From Spirochaeta africana DSM 8902 (GTDB taxonomy: Bacteria > Spirochaetota > Spirochaetia > DSM-27196 > DSM-8902), in assembly GCF_000242595.2 (NCBI RefSeq), contig NC_017098.1, positions 2,962,501-3,026,500 of the forward strand: 64,000 nt of DNA, read 5' to 3'. Made by a program: the position numbers and the translations under genes. The notes under the pieces were generated by a model. That model was not told where the DNA came from. It saw only the letters and a list, made by a program, of their open reading frames with translations, and ran no database searches. This document shows, piece after piece, positions 1 to 9,294 of this stretch (its first letter is position 1; every line of letters begins with the position of its first letter).

Positions 1-70
1 GTAAAAGATCTGATCGCAATCGTCGCTTTTACGGCGTTTCCGCCGTTCCAGCGCCAAGAGCGTGAGCAGG

Positions 71-100
71 AGAGTATCACTCACCCATGCTCTGTGTCAA
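71..100 (-). promoter_or_regulatory. Strong sigma-70 type promoter reading off the left edge
   Basis: On the minus strand a perfect TTGACA box (95-100) is followed after 17 bases by ATACTC (72-77), or after 18 bases by TACTCT. No start codon lies 6-8 bases downstream, so this is not the leaderless type seen elsewhere in the window. The transcript continues left through a small GGCG/CGCC hairpin near 35-50 and leaves the window. A stable RNA or a leadered gene beyond the edge are both possible. Confidence 0.6.
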
Positions 101-269
101 GAGGTTTTGTGCACTTTCGTGCAGCTTCAAAACATCAGTCTTGAGTCTCTTGCCCGGCAGAATGCCGGGGCTCAATCAGCAGATCTGCTGACTCGCGATC
201 GGCGCCTCGCGGCGCGTGATCGTGAATATAGTCGACTCGCCTGCTTTGGTCAACAGGTTCACCGCAATT
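101..269. other. Gene-free stretch with two perfect palindromes
   Basis: No convincing coding frame is seen between the left-edge promoter and the HAD gene. The stretch holds a 7-bp hairpin with a 3-base loop (CCCGGCA/TGCCGGG, 153-169) and a 14-bp perfect palindrome (CAGCAGATCTGCTG, 177-190). The hairpin lies downstream of the leftward HAD gene and could end its transcript, but it has no T-run on either strand. Confidence 0.4.
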
Positions 270-1076
270 TTAAGAATGAATTTCCGCCTGTGCAGCCAGG
301 ACCTCCGCCGCAAACTCAGCAAAGCCTGCACCCCCGCCTGCCTCGGTAACCCACCGCGGTGCCGGGTCGAGTTCCTCACTGAAATCACGAACATTCGCCA
401 CCCCGACGCTCAGCGGTACCGCCGCAAACATCGGGCTGTCATTGGGACTGTCGCCAACATAGGCAACCCCATCGGCTTCCACATAGATATCCACACCAAA
501 CTCTTCCCGGAGAAATCGTTCAGACATACCCAGCTTCGAGTAGTCGCCGAACCAGGCGTTCACATGGATGGAGCTGATTTTGGCAACTGCCCCCTCACGC
601 TCACAGACCGCATGAATCCTGAGCACCTCTTCCCGGCTCAGATGGGGCTGTTCCTCGGCAAAATCGATAGCAAGATCAAACATCCGCGAGAACTGGTCTT
701 TGGCAATGCGAGCCCGCGGCACTTCCCGGAGCACAGCCTGCCAGAGATCCTCCAGCTGCTGTTGTGCGGTAGCGGGATCCGCTGCGTTGGGGTGATACAG
801 CCGTTCAAGCCTGCCCTTCTTCTCGCTGAATACCAGGGCTCCGTTTTCCCCTACCACCGCAGCGACTGGCCACTGCCTGGCGATTGCATCGCACCAGCCG
901 GCCGGGCGCCCGGTAACCGCAATCACGCCGATTCCGGCAGCATGCAGCTGCCAGATTGCCTGGTATGCCGCAGCAGTAAGCTTGCCGTGTTCCGTCAGGG
1001 TGTCGTCTATATCGGTCAGGATCCAGCGCACCCGCGCCAGCTGCGACTGCGTAAGCCCGGCAATCGGCTGCATCAT
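270..1076 (-). CDS. HAD-superfamily phosphatase (Cof/SPP-like)
   Basis: A 268-residue soluble protein. It carries the HAD nucleophile motif DIDDTLT near residues 22-28, VTGRP near 55 (motif II region), GENGALVF near 76, and YVGDSPND near 205 (motif IV acids binding Mg2+). The order and length match the HAD-IIB group, which includes sucrose-phosphate, mannosyl-3-phosphoglycerate and sugar-phosphate phosphatases; the substrate cannot be read from sequence. The start ATG overlaps the stop codon of the upstream phosphatidyltransferase gene (1073-1076), so the two are probably translationally coupled. The membrane partner makes a phospholipid or phosphatidylglycerophosphate substrate conceivable, but this is speculative. 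Confidence 0.85.
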   Translation of the reverse strand: MMQPIAGLTQSQLARVRWILTDIDDTLTEHGKLTAAAYQAIWQLHAAGIGVIAVTGRPAGWCDAIARQWPVAAVVGENGALVFSEKKGRLERLYHPNAADPATAQQQLEDLWQAVLREVPRARIAKDQFSRMFDLAIDFAEEQPHLSREEVLRIHAVCEREGAVAKISSIHVNAWFGDYSKLGMSERFLREEFGVDIYVEADGVAYVGDSPNDSPMFAAVPLSVGVANVRDFSEELDPAPRWVTEAGGGAGFAEFAAEVLAAQAEIHS

Positions 1077-1669
1077 TGCTGACGCTCTCGGCGGGATGCA
1101 CGAAAAACCTGCAGGTAGTCCAGGAAAGAGGTCCAGGACAGCAGCACTGCCAATCCGAAGATCACTGCAGCGGCGATCGAGAGTCCGCTGTGCACCTGCG
1201 GGGCATCAGCAAACAGATCCAGGCCGTTTACGCTGTATACCAGCATGCCGACAACACCACTTAAAAAATAAAACACTGCTTTCAGCTTCCCGCCCTTGCG
1301 CGCGGCCAGCGCAATCCCGTCGCGATACATCAGCATGCGAACAAACAGGATGCTTACCTCCCGGTAGACAATCAGCAGCAGGAACAGGGGATACATAATC
1401 CCCAACACGGCGAACGCCACAAAATAGGTCAAACGGCTGATAACATCGGAGTACGGATCCAGTACCTTGCCCAGATCGGTCACTGCACCGGTACGGCGAG
1501 CAACCCACCCGTCCAGCACGTCGGTGATTTCCATAGCAACAAACAGAACCCACAGTGCCGGCACAACCACAGCATACGGTACACCGAGCAAATCAGGGAG
1601 AAAGAAAAGGCCAAAAAGGATCGGGGAGGCAACGATTCTGGTTGCCGTCAGGGTATTCGGGAGGTTCAT
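1073..1669 (-). CDS. CDP-alcohol phosphatidyltransferase (PgsA-like)
   Basis: A 198-residue integral membrane enzyme of phospholipid synthesis. It has the full family signature: D50, D53-G54, A57-R58, G67, D71 and D75, whose aspartates bind the metal and the CDP-diacylglycerol. Several hydrophobic segments surround it. The family moves a phosphatidyl group from CDP-diacylglycerol to an alcohol such as glycerol-3-phosphate, inositol or choline. PgsA is the commonest member of this size, but the alcohol is not certain. It has its own promoter whose predicted start point falls on the ATG, with no Shine-Dalgarno sequence. The HAD phosphatase gene follows with overlapping stop and start. Confidence 0.88.
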   Translation of the reverse strand: MNLPNTLTATRIVASPILFGLFFLPDLLGVPYAVVVPALWVLFVAMEITDVLDGWVARRTGAVTDLGKVLDPYSDVISRLTYFVAFAVLGIMYPLFLLLIVYREVSILFVRMLMYRDGIALAARKGGKLKAVFYFLSGVVGMLVYSVNGLDLFADAPQVHSGLSIAAAVIFGLAVLLSWTSFLDYLQVFRASRRERQQ

Positions 1670-1675
1670 GGCGCA

Positions 1676-1704
1676 ATGCTACGCGCCATATCCCAGGCTG
1701 TCAA
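1676..1704 (-). promoter_or_regulatory. Leaderless promoter of the phosphatidyltransferase gene
   Basis: TTGACA (1699-1704), a 17-base spacer, TAGCAT (1676-1681), then 6 bases to the ATG at 1669. Transcription should start at or within two bases of the start codon. No Shine-Dalgarno sequence is present. Confidence 0.7.
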
Positions 1705-1754
1705 GCTTGGGTATCGGGAAGCAGCACACGCGACCCGATCAGACAGGTGTGGAG

Positions 1755-2111
1755 TCAGGCGCGACGCACAACCGGTGCACTGCTGTCCCAGTTCCGGATT
1801 GATGACGACCGCTGAGAGGCGGAGGGGGATCGTCGGCGGGAGTCCACCTCATCCAGCTCGATACCGGACTTGCCAAAATAGCTGTACAGCACCTTGTAAC
1901 CGCTGCGCAGTCGCTGCTTGACGATCTGCTTGAGTTTCCGCTCCATTTCCTCTGCCGAATCGAAGCTGTACAGCTTCTCACGACCGCTGGAAAGCTGGCG
2001 ACCCCAGGTGGCGGTAAAAGAGTATCGGGAGAATAGGTGCCCCTGCCGGTCATTGATGGTATAGTAGCGCAAGCCACCATCAGCCGCCGTGCGGTAAAAC
2101 GTGATCATCAT
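1755..2111 (-). CDS. WGR-domain protein
   Basis: A 118-residue protein. Residues about 4-85 look like a WGR domain, with W36-G37-R38 followed by a segment ending in YSYFGKSG; in larger proteins this domain binds nucleic acid. The last 30 residues are Ser/Arg-rich and probably disordered. It lies 21 bases after the membrane-protein gene and is the last member of the leftward thrS operon. Stand-alone WGR proteins are known in bacteria, but their role is poorly defined. The start is one of two adjacent ATG codons (2111 or 2108). Confidence 0.65.
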   Translation of the reverse strand: MMITFYRTAADGGLRYYTINDRQGHLFSRYSFTATWGRQLSSGREKLYSFDSAEEMERKLKQIVKQRLRSGYKVLYSYFGKSGIELDEVDSRRRSPSASQRSSSIRNWDSSAPVVRRA

Positions 2112-2132
2112 AGCGTTCTGATTATCGACGCT

Positions 2133-2909
2133 TTACCGGGAAAATTCAAGCTCATGCGTACGGAATAATCGCGGATACCAGACATCCCCTTGAACAGCAT
2201 CCTGCCGGAACCCCGGAAAGGCAGGGACGCCCCCGTCAAACGCCTGGGAGGATTCTGCCACAAAACTGCCGGCATCATCCATCCGGCCGGACTCCAGCAG
2301 CACCGGCAGTGCTACCTGGCGGCGCAGGAGCACCGCCCAGGGCGACACCCTGGAGACGCCCCACTCTACCCGCAGGGCTTCTCCAGGCAGTCGGACCAGC
2401 CGGGCATCCAGCTCCCTTCCGCGTCGATCCAGTACGCTTACCTCCAGCACCATATACTCCGCCGAGATCTGCAGCGGCTGGACCTGCAGTACCGCCGGCA
2501 GCGGCGCAAGGGGTGAATGCAGGCCCGAGAAAAACAGCAATCCAGCCGCAGCTGCAGTCGCGACGCTCAGAACAGGCAGCCCGGCTACCAGAGGGAACCG
2601 GACCAGGAGAACACCTGCCAGCAGTGCGCCCCCCAGCACTGCCGGGGCAGCCGCGTCTCGCAGTACCTCCGGTTCGCCCAGCAGACCAAGCACGCTGCAC
2701 AACAGGGCCAACGATGCACACAAAGCGGCCAGGCTGCGCCGCAAGGACTGAACCTTTCGACGTCGCTGGCCGGTCACCGGCAGCGGCAGCATGCCACGCA
2801 TGCGCGGAGGAACCGGCAGCAGCAGACGCAAAACCCAACCGCCGGCTGCCCCAAGGAGCACCCCTGCCGTCAGAAACCAGACTGCTGAACTGCCGGCAAT
2901 CGTAATCAC
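2133..2909 (-). CDS. Predicted membrane protein of unknown function
   Basis: A 258-residue protein with about four hydrophobic segments in the first 140 residues (near 5-30, 60-78, 88-108 and 110-128) and a soluble C-terminal part. The basic loop after the first segment (RRRKVQSLRR) suggests a cytoplasmic location there. It begins with GTG, overlapping the stop of the carboxypeptidase gene (GTGA), so the operon link is strong. I do not recognise the family and assign no function. Confidence 0.7.
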   Translation of the reverse strand: MITIAGSSAVWFLTAGVLLGAAGGWVLRLLLPVPPRMRGMLPLPVTGQRRRKVQSLRRSLAALCASLALLCSVLGLLGEPEVLRDAAAPAVLGGALLAGVLLVRFPLVAGLPVLSVATAAAAGLLFFSGLHSPLAPLPAVLQVQPLQISAEYMVLEVSVLDRRGRELDARLVRLPGEALRVEWGVSRVSPWAVLLRRQVALPVLLESGRMDDAGSFVAESSQAFDGGVPAFPGFRQDAVQGDVWYPRLFRTHELEFSR

Positions 2910-4429
2910 AGCCCGTAGATCTCCCCGTACTTCTGCTGCAGATAATCAACAAACGGCTGTGCCTGCAGCTCCTGCCCGGTTATGTCATGCAGCAGCTCGG
3001 CCGGGGTTTTGCACAGACCATGGACATGGATACTGCCTCGCAGCCAGTCCAGAATCCGGGTGAACTCCCCGCCGCGAATCAACGGGTCCAGCGAGCCCAG
3101 CTTGGCCTCCATGGCAGCAGTGAACTGGGCACCGTAGAGGTTGCCCAGGGCATAGGTCGGAAAATACCCGATCGCACCGTGAGACCAGTGCACATCCTGC
3201 AGCACCCCGTCGCGGTCGTCCGATGGCACGATCCCCAGGAACTCCTGCATACGGCTGTTCCAGGCCGCCGGCAGATCCTGCACAGCCAGATCACCGGTAA
3301 CCAGCTGCTTCTCGATCTCGTAGCGCAGGATCACATGCAAGCCATAGGTAACCTCATCGGCCTCGACGCGAATCAGCGAGGGCTGCACATTATTGATACC
3401 GCGATAAAACTCCTCGAGCTCAACATCCGCCAGCTGCTCTGGAAACACCTCCTGCAAATCGCCATAGTAGCGCTGCCAGAAGGCCCGACTGCGTCCGACA
3501 AGGTTTTCCCAGAAACGGGACTGCGATTCATGAATACCCAGGGAGGTTCCGCCGGCAACCCCGGTGTTTTTGATCTCATCGGCAAAACCCAGCTCATACA
3601 GGGCATGCCCGGCTTCGTGAATCGTGCCAAACAGCGCCGTGGGGAGATAGTTCTCCTCGTAGCGGGTGGTGATTCGCACATCGTCACTCGACAGGTCGAT
3701 GGTAAACGGGTGTGCGGACGTGGTCAGATAGCCGCGGGAAAAGTCGTACCCCAGCTCGGCAGCGATGCGGCGACTGAAACCCTCCTGCTTGTCGGCAGGA
3801 TAACTGCGGGTCAGGAAGTCTGTTCGCACCTGCGGCTGCGCTGCAATACGCTGAACCAGGGCGACCAGTTTTTCCCGCATCTCCCCGAACACCCGATCCA
3901 GGGTTTTGACCGTCATCCCCTGCTCGAACCGATCCAGCAGGGCATCGTAGGGATGGTCGGCATACCCCAGATACTCTGCAGTCTTGCGGTTCAGTTCAAC
4001 AATCTTCTCCAGATGCGGTGCATATGAGGCAAAATCGTTGTTGGCCCGCGCCTCGGCCCAGGCATGATTGGCAAGGCTGGTTACCCGGCTCTCCTCCTCG
4101 ACATGGGCCTTGGGAAGCTTTACATCCTGATCATAGGATCGTTTGGCCGCCCGCACCCGGCGCCAGTCCAGATCCTCAAGGCTGTCAACCGGAATGCCGC
4201 CGAAGGTCAGAATATCCAGCAGCTCGCCGATGCGGGGCTGGGTTGCGGTGTCGTGAATGAGCCCGCTCAGGTATGACAGCTGCTCGGCACGCTGCGGTAC
4301 CCCGCCCGAAGGGATCTGGGTTTCCAGATCCCAGTGCAGCAGGCTGGAAATCTGACCCAGCTTGACCGTCTCGGCATCGATAGCCGCCAGCTCGGCGAGG
4401 GCAGCCTTGATCTGTTCATGCTCACTCAT
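2906..4429 (-). CDS. Metallocarboxypeptidase, M32 (Taq) family
   Basis: A 507-residue cytoplasmic enzyme of the length usual for carboxypeptidase Taq. It carries the zinc site HEAGH near residue 270 and, about 30 residues on, the M32 signature [14 protein letters not shown], whose glutamate completes the metal site. M32 enzymes remove residues from peptide C-termini and are usually part of peptide recycling. The ATG overlaps the thrS stop (ATGA at 4426-4429), so the gene is co-transcribed with thrS and would share its T-box control. Confidence 0.93.
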   Translation of the reverse strand: MSEHEQIKAALAELAAIDAETVKLGQISSLLHWDLETQIPSGGVPQRAEQLSYLSGLIHDTATQPRIGELLDILTFGGIPVDSLEDLDWRRVRAAKRSYDQDVKLPKAHVEEESRVTSLANHAWAEARANNDFASYAPHLEKIVELNRKTAEYLGYADHPYDALLDRFEQGMTVKTLDRVFGEMREKLVALVQRIAAQPQVRTDFLTRSYPADKQEGFSRRIAAELGYDFSRGYLTTSAHPFTIDLSSDDVRITTRYEENYLPTALFGTIHEAGHALYELGFADEIKNTGVAGGTSLGIHESQSRFWENLVGRSRAFWQRYYGDLQEVFPEQLADVELEEFYRGINNVQPSLIRVEADEVTYGLHVILRYEIEKQLVTGDLAVQDLPAAWNSRMQEFLGIVPSDDRDGVLQDVHWSHGAIGYFPTYALGNLYGAQFTAAMEAKLGSLDPLIRGGEFTRILDWLRGSIHVHGLCKTPAELLHDITGQELQAQPFVDYLQQKYGEIYGL

Positions 4430-6243
4430 AGTTCCTGATCCTTTATTTCGATTTTATGTACAACCTGCTCGCTCCAGTCATCCAGCGGCAAGCCGTTTTC
4501 CTGCTTGCCGCCGTACTTGCGTACCGAAACCGCATGCTCCTGCTGCTCCCTCTCACCCACAATCAAAGCATAGGGGATTTTACGTGTCTGTGCACTGCGG
4601 ATCTTGGCATTCAGGCGATCATCAGAGAGGTCAACCTCGACCCGCATCCCCTTGGCCTGCAGCTCGCGCTGCACCTGAGCGGCATAGTCGAAGAACGGCC
4701 CGGCCACCGGAATAACAACCGCCTGCACCGGCGCCAGCCATACCGGGAATGCCCCGGCGTAGTGCTCTATCAGAATACCGATAAATCGCTCCAGCGACCC
4801 CAGCACCGCGCGATGCAGGATAACCGGGGTATGACGGTGACCATCCTCCCCAATGTAACCGGCATCCAGTCGCTCCTTGCTGGGCAGCTGATAGTCAACC
4901 TGAATGGTGCCGCACTGCCAGTGGCGACCCAGGGCATCGACCAGGGTAAACTCCAGCTTGGGGCCGTAAAACGCCCCCTCGCCTGGCGCCAGCTCGTACT
5001 CGAGTCCGGCTGCGTCGCAGGCAGAGGAGAGAGCCGCCTCGGCTCGATCCCAGGTGGCGTCATCCCCGACACGGACATCCGGTCGGGTGGAGAACTTTAC
5101 GATGATGTTCTTGTCGGTAAAGCCGAACGCGGCATACATCCGCTTGAGCAGCTGCACAAACAGGGTTACCTCGCCGGAAATCTGCTCCTCGGTACAGAAG
5201 ATATGCGCATCGTCCTGCACAAAGCCGCGCACCCGCATAATCCCGTGCAGGGCCCCCGACTGCTCGTTGCGGGTGCAGCTGCCGAACTCGGCCATACGCA
5301 GCGGCAGATCACGGTACGACTTGAGCCCCTGCTTGAAGATCTCGATGTGTCCCGGGCAGTTCATGGGTTTGAGAGCAAACAACCGCTTTTCGCTCTCGGT
5401 AATAAACATGTGCTCCTGGTACTTGGCCCAGTGACCGGATCGTTCCCACAGCCCGCGCGGCATTACCGAGGGGGTATTCACCTCCTGATAGTTCTGCTCG
5501 AACACACTCTGGCGCACAAACTCCTGCAGGGTCCGGTAGATGGTCCAGCCGTTATGGTGCCAGAATATCTGCCCCGGATTGTCCGGCTCGAAATGGAACA
5601 GGTCAAGCTCCCGCCCCAGGCGGCGATGATCCCGCTTCTCCACCTCTTTCAAGTGTTCCAGGTACTGCCGCAGCTCCTTGCCGGTCAGAAATGCCGCCCC
5701 GTAGATACGGGTGAGCATCGGGCGTTTCTCGTCGCCGCGCCAGTAGGCGCCGGCTACCGACATCAGTTTGAATCCCTTGAAATCGATCTGTCGGGAGTTC
5801 TCGACATGGTTCCCCATACACAGGTCCACGAAGCCGTCCTGCTCGTAGAAGCTGATCGGTTCGCTTTCGGACAGATCCTCCAGCAGCTCCTCTTTATAGG
5901 GCTTTCCCTTCAGCAGCTGCCGCGCCTCGGCCTTGGGAACCTCGTACCCGCGAAAATCCACCTGGCTTTTCACGATCTCGCGCATGCGCTCCTCGATTGC
6001 CGGCAGGTCCTCCTCTTTAAGGGGTTCCGGCAGGTCGAAATCGTAGTAAAACCCGGTACTGATCGCCGGGCCTATTGCCAGCTGGGCAGAGGGGTATTTC
6101 TCCAGCACGGCCTGGGCCATAATGTGCGACAGCGAATGCCGCACCTTGTAGAGTTTTTCCTCAGGCTCCAGTTCCTTCCATGGCTTGCCCGGAGGATCAA
6201 CCCGGTCCTGCTTGTTCTTGATGCTTTCCAGTGTTGCTGCCAT
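4426..6243 (-). CDS. thrS: Threonyl-tRNA synthetase
   Basis: Charges tRNA-Thr in the cytoplasm. From the ATG at 6243 the protein has 605 residues. The N-terminal TGS domain (about 60 residues) is absent: only a 34-residue tail precedes the editing domain, which starts at HSLSH (residues 37-41) and continues to the CMGNHVEN segment. The class II catalytic core is intact (NCPGHIEIF, the motif 2 region ending [12 protein letters not shown], and [11 protein letters not shown]), followed by the anticodon-binding domain. An upstream in-frame ATG at 6369 would lie inside the T-box terminator. The 6243 start has AAGGAGGG 6 bases away and is clearly preferred. First gene of a four-gene operon. Confidence 0.96.
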   Translation of the reverse strand: MAATLESIKNKQDRVDPPGKPWKELEPEEKLYKVRHSLSHIMAQAVLEKYPSAQLAIGPAISTGFYYDFDLPEPLKEEDLPAIEERMREIVKSQVDFRGYEVPKAEARQLLKGKPYKEELLEDLSESEPISFYEQDGFVDLCMGNHVENSRQIDFKGFKLMSVAGAYWRGDEKRPMLTRIYGAAFLTGKELRQYLEHLKEVEKRDHRRLGRELDLFHFEPDNPGQIFWHHNGWTIYRTLQEFVRQSVFEQNYQEVNTPSVMPRGLWERSGHWAKYQEHMFITESEKRLFALKPMNCPGHIEIFKQGLKSYRDLPLRMAEFGSCTRNEQSGALHGIMRVRGFVQDDAHIFCTEEQISGEVTLFVQLLKRMYAAFGFTDKNIIVKFSTRPDVRVGDDATWDRAEAALSSACDAAGLEYELAPGEGAFYGPKLEFTLVDALGRHWQCGTIQVDYQLPSKERLDAGYIGEDGHRHTPVILHRAVLGSLERFIGILIEHYAGAFPVWLAPVQAVVIPVAGPFFDYAAQVQRELQAKGMRVEVDLSDDRLNAKIRSAQTRKIPYALIVGEREQQEHAVSVRKYGGKQENGLPLDDWSEQVVHKIEIKDQEL

Positions 6244-6351
6244 ACAGCCCTCCTTGTGTACTTGCTCCGTATGTCCGTCTACCGGCCAATAACCGCTGGC
6301 CACTTCCCGACGCGAATCTCTCTGCTGCGCCAACAATCTCTGTTGCGCCAA

Positions 6352-6425
6352 TAAAAAGAGCCCTTGCACATTCTCCCGCCTGCCCGATCACGCCGGACAG
6401 ACAAGGACGAACACGCAAGAGCTCT
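6352..6425 (-). terminator. Regulated terminator inside the thrS T-box leader
   Basis: AGAGCTCTTGC (6415-6425) pairs with GCAAGGGCTCT (6357-6367) across a long loop and is followed by TTTTT (6353-6357). It begins just after the T-box sequence, as expected for the alternative to the antiterminator. Confidence 0.8.
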
Positions 6426-6737
6426 CGCTCAGGTTGCGTACCGCGGTACCACCTTGTTTCGCTCTGCTTTTTGTCATGGTTCCGGGATTCGCCCGACACC
6501 GGCAAGCAGTGCGCACCTCTTTCCCGTTATCGGACGGATTACCGGCGGAAACTACTGACCCTGCAGCCAGCCCCGTTGGGCGGCGGCGTCCAGGCAAGCC
6601 GGCCCGGACGACTGCAGCGGCGTTGGAACCGCAGCTCCGGAGGGGTTTTCTCCACGGCGGCATCGGGAACCTTCCAGCCAGGGGCTCCCTCTCTCGTGAT
6701 CCGTTTCGCGGGTACTCGTCTCCATCTTCGCTCTGGC
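6352..6737 (-). promoter_or_regulatory. T-box riboswitch of thrS
   Basis: The leader of thrS has the conserved T-box antiterminator sequence AAGGTGGTACCGCGG (6441-6455, minus strand). An AGTA motif and GAGAGAGGGAGC/GGCTGGAAGG elements lie further upstream, where Stem I belongs. A candidate specifier ACC (threonine) is at 6644-6646, in the context GGAGAAAACCCCTCC. A terminator follows: an 11-base arm (6415-6425), a distal arm (6357-6367, with one G-U pair) and five Ts. Uncharged tRNA-Thr is expected to stabilise the antiterminator and let transcription reach thrS and the operon. The T-box core is seen directly; the specifier assignment is my reading of the loop. Confidence 0.9.
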
Positions 6738-6741
6738 GGTA

Positions 6742-6770
6742 ATGGTGGGGAATTTGCACCCGGTTGTCAA
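6742..6770 (-). promoter_or_regulatory. thrS operon promoter
   Basis: TTGACA (6765-6770), a 17-base spacer and CACCAT (6742-6747) predict a start near 6735, just before T-box Stem I. The leader to the thrS ATG is about 490 bases. Confidence 0.6.
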
Positions 6771-6856
6771 GATGCATCGCGGCTGTCTGTCGGCCGGGAC
6801 ACCGGGCAATCAACGCCGAAGCAGACACCCTGGTACGGCTGTGGTATTCTGTCTGT

Positions 6857-7486
6857 ATGAAGAGCAAAACGCGGATTATGCCGCTGGCCGCGGATCAGAT
6901 CGATACCTGTACAGATGTTTTACTGGAAGCCTTCCGGAACGAGGCCTTTACCCGCTACTGGCTCGATCTTTCGGTCCAGCTGCAACGCATACGCTATCGC
7001 CGGGCTGCACGGCTGAAATTCCTGCTGCAGCACAAAGCAGGGATGCCGATTCTGGTTGCCGTGTGCAACAATCAGGCCGCCGGGGTGATATGCCTGAGGC
7101 CTCCAGGGTTCAAGTTCGGACCCTCGCGCATAGCTGAACTCATCCTGAACATTCCATCGCTGCTCCCGCTGCTCCCCGGGATGCTCCGTGCCCGCCCCAT
7201 TGCATCGGCTGTCAAGCCGCCTGGCGATCTCCCCGCACCCCACTGGGTGCTGGAGGCCATCGCGGTTGCCCCGCAGTGGCAAGGGCATGGCATAGGACGC
7301 GCCCTGCTTGAACAGGCGATATCCTTGTGTGAACAGGACAGCTCGGCTACCGGGATGTATCTGTTCACTGGCGATGAGCCTAATCGGCGCATCTACGAGC
7401 GGTTCGGTTTCGAGCTGCTTGAGCAGCGCGAAACCAATGGATTCACGTCATACCATATGTTCCGTCAAAACACCCCCGCTCACTGA
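6857..7486 (+). CDS. GNAT-family N-acetyltransferase
   Basis: A 209-residue protein. The acetyl-CoA binding motif A lies near residues 134-155: AIAVAPQWQGHGIGRALL, with the Q/RxxGxG/A core. It is followed by YLFTGDEPNRRIYERFGFE, typical of the C-terminal GNAT strand and helix. The acceptor is unknown. The gene is divergent from thrS. I chose the ATG at 6857 because a TATTCT box (6845-6850) sits 6 bases before it, the leaderless spacing seen across the window. The -35 match (CAGACA, 6822-6827) is weak. An upstream in-frame start at 6764 would place coding sequence over the thrS promoter. Confidence 0.85.
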   Translation: MKSKTRIMPLAADQIDTCTDVLLEAFRNEAFTRYWLDLSVQLQRIRYRRAARLKFLLQHKAGMPILVAVCNNQAAGVICLRPPGFKFGPSRIAELILNIPSLLPLLPGMLRARPIASAVKPPGDLPAPHWVLEAIAVAPQWQGHGIGRALLEQAISLCEQDSSATGMYLFTGDEPNRRIYERFGFELLEQRETNGFTSYHMFRQNTPAH

Positions 7487-7554
7487 ATCGATACCCGATT
7501 GCGTAGTCCGGCCTGCGACTTTCCTTTTTTGCAAGCTCGGGATACCATAGAGAC

Positions 7555-9255
7555 ATGGCAGAACCAGCAACCCCAGAACTGAACCTGATGTTTCCGGCTG
7601 GCAGGGAATCCTCTGCACGCCCGGTAAGTGAGCTGACCAGACAGGATCTTGCACTCGACCGAGTAGCCCGCGCCATTACCGGCGGCGGTTCGCAGTTCGA
7701 GACCATCGAGAAGATCCTCGGCTCACTCGAAAGCGACCCGGAAATCCTGCACTTTCGTCAGGCAGTCCTGCAGGACTTGATGTCCCATCCCGGACTTGCT
7801 GCTGCCTTTGAGCGCGCCATCCCGTACATCGACGAGATCACCCGATTTGTGCGCACCAGCAAGGAAACCGATTCACCGCTGCTGGCCGCTGTCTGGCGGA
7901 TTGGTGAGCTGGAGATGTACAGCCTGGTGGTGAACGACCTGGCCGACACCATCGCCAGCCTGGATACCCCGCTGGTTTCCCGGGGGCTGCAGTCCCTGGC
8001 AGAGCGCCTTGCTGCAATCCGGGCAGAGGAGAGCTATCAAACCCTGCAGCAGGAACTGCCGGAGCTGCTGGCCGGGATCAAGAAGCGCAAGAGCCTTACC
8101 CTGGGGGTAAACCTGGACGACAAGCTGCGTCCGGTCGAGGCCACCATCCTGTCGGTGAATGATCATGCCTACAAGGAAGGCAGTATGCTGGGCGGTTTTC
8201 TGAAGCAGGTCCGGCCGGAGTACCGGACCCACGCCCCGCTGCATCAGACCCTGAAGGATGCACAAGGCAACTACAGTACCAAGATCCCGCTCTCGCCGTT
8301 GTTCGGCGACCTGAACGAGATCCTGCGGGGATTGATCAAGCCGTTAAACCGCGCCATAGAAGGGTACCTTTCGATTAACAGCCGCTTTCTGCGCCGGATG
8401 CGCCGCGACTTTGCGTTCTATCTGGGGGCCCTGCAGCTGCAGCAGCGATTTGCCGCTGTCGGCATCCCCACCTGCTTTCCGGAGATACTGTCACCGGAGG
8501 ATGACCGCACCGAAATCCGGGGGTTTGTGAACCTCCAGCTGGCGCTTACTGCAGTCGACCCGCCCAAGCCGGGACATGGACTGGTACCGAATGACGCCGT
8601 CTTCGATGCCGATGCCGGTTACTATCTGCTGACCGGGCCCAACCAGGGGGGAAAGACCACATTTATTCAGGGGCTGGCGCTGGTTTTTGTCTGTGCCCAG
8701 GCCGGATTGTTTGTGCCGGCAGAGTCGGCGCGCATCGTACCGACAGATCACCTGCTGACACATTTCCCCAGCGAAGAGCGCGGGCGCCTGACCACCGGCC
8801 GCCTCAGCGAAGAGCTGGAGCGCCTCGACGAGATCTTCGGAAAGGTAAGTCCCCGATCCCTGGTACTGCTGAACGAGACATTCTCCAGCACCAGCCCTGG
8901 AGAGGCTACCCGTCTGGCTGAGGATATCGTACTGGGACTGCGGATGATCGGTGCCCGCGGGGTGTTTGCAACCCACCTGCACGAGCTTGCACTGCGCATC
9001 CCCCAGCTGAACGAGGCAGTCGCCGGCCCGCGACGGATCGCCAGCCTGGTAGCCCAGATCGAACCGGGCACCGGGGAGGTCGACGATCTGCCGCCAGAAG
9101 CCGCCGAACTGGCCGATCAGCAGGCTAACCCGGCCAAACGCAGCTATCGCATCGTCCCGGCCCCGCCGCAGGGTCGCAGTTTTGCACTGGACATTGCCCG
9201 TAAGCATCGCCTGAGCCTTGAGGATATTCAACAGCGACTGCGTGATCGTTCCTGA
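7555..9255 (+). CDS. MutS-family ATPase lacking the mismatch-recognition domain
   Basis: A 566-residue protein. The C-terminal half is a MutS ATPase: Walker A GPNQGGKTT near residues 361-369, a Walker B-like LVLLNETFSST segment and the ATHLHELA switch. The N-terminal half resembles the MutS lever/clamp domains, and the domain I that reads mismatches is missing. It also lacks the Smr nuclease tail of MutS2. MutS-like proteins of this build occur in several phyla, with roles not well established. A TACCAT box (7543-7548) lies 6 bases before the ATG and no Shine-Dalgarno sequence is present, so the mRNA may be leaderless; the -35 box (TTTCCT) is poor. Confidence 0.85.
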   Translation: MAEPATPELNLMFPAGRESSARPVSELTRQDLALDRVARAITGGGSQFETIEKILGSLESDPEILHFRQAVLQDLMSHPGLAAAFERAIPYIDEITRFVRTSKETDSPLLAAVWRIGELEMYSLVVNDLADTIASLDTPLVSRGLQSLAERLAAIRAEESYQTLQQELPELLAGIKKRKSLTLGVNLDDKLRPVEATILSVNDHAYKEGSMLGGFLKQVRPEYRTHAPLHQTLKDAQGNYSTKIPLSPLFGDLNEILRGLIKPLNRAIEGYLSINSRFLRRMRRDFAFYLGALQLQQRFAAVGIPTCFPEILSPEDDRTEIRGFVNLQLALTAVDPPKPGHGLVPNDAVFDADAGYYLLTGPNQGGKTTFIQGLALVFVCAQAGLFVPAESARIVPTDHLLTHFPSEERGRLTTGRLSEELERLDEIFGKVSPRSLVLLNETFSSTSPGEATRLAEDIVLGLRMIGARGVFATHLHELALRIPQLNEAVAGPRRIASLVAQIEPGTGEVDDLPPEAAELADQQANPAKRSYRIVPAPPQGRSFALDIARKHRLSLEDIQQRLRDRS

Positions 9256-9294
9256 ACATGAATGCACCGCGAAGGGCGGACACCACCGCACCCG

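Noticed and set aside
177-190. Palindrome CAGCAGATCTGCTG as an operator
   Set aside because: Perfect, but short and isolated, with no promoter across it; it may be chance.
4456-6354. 632-codon open frame on the plus strand opposite thrS
   Set aside because: Shadow of thrS on the antisense strand. Low-complexity, no ribosome site, no recognisable domain, and thrS is certain.
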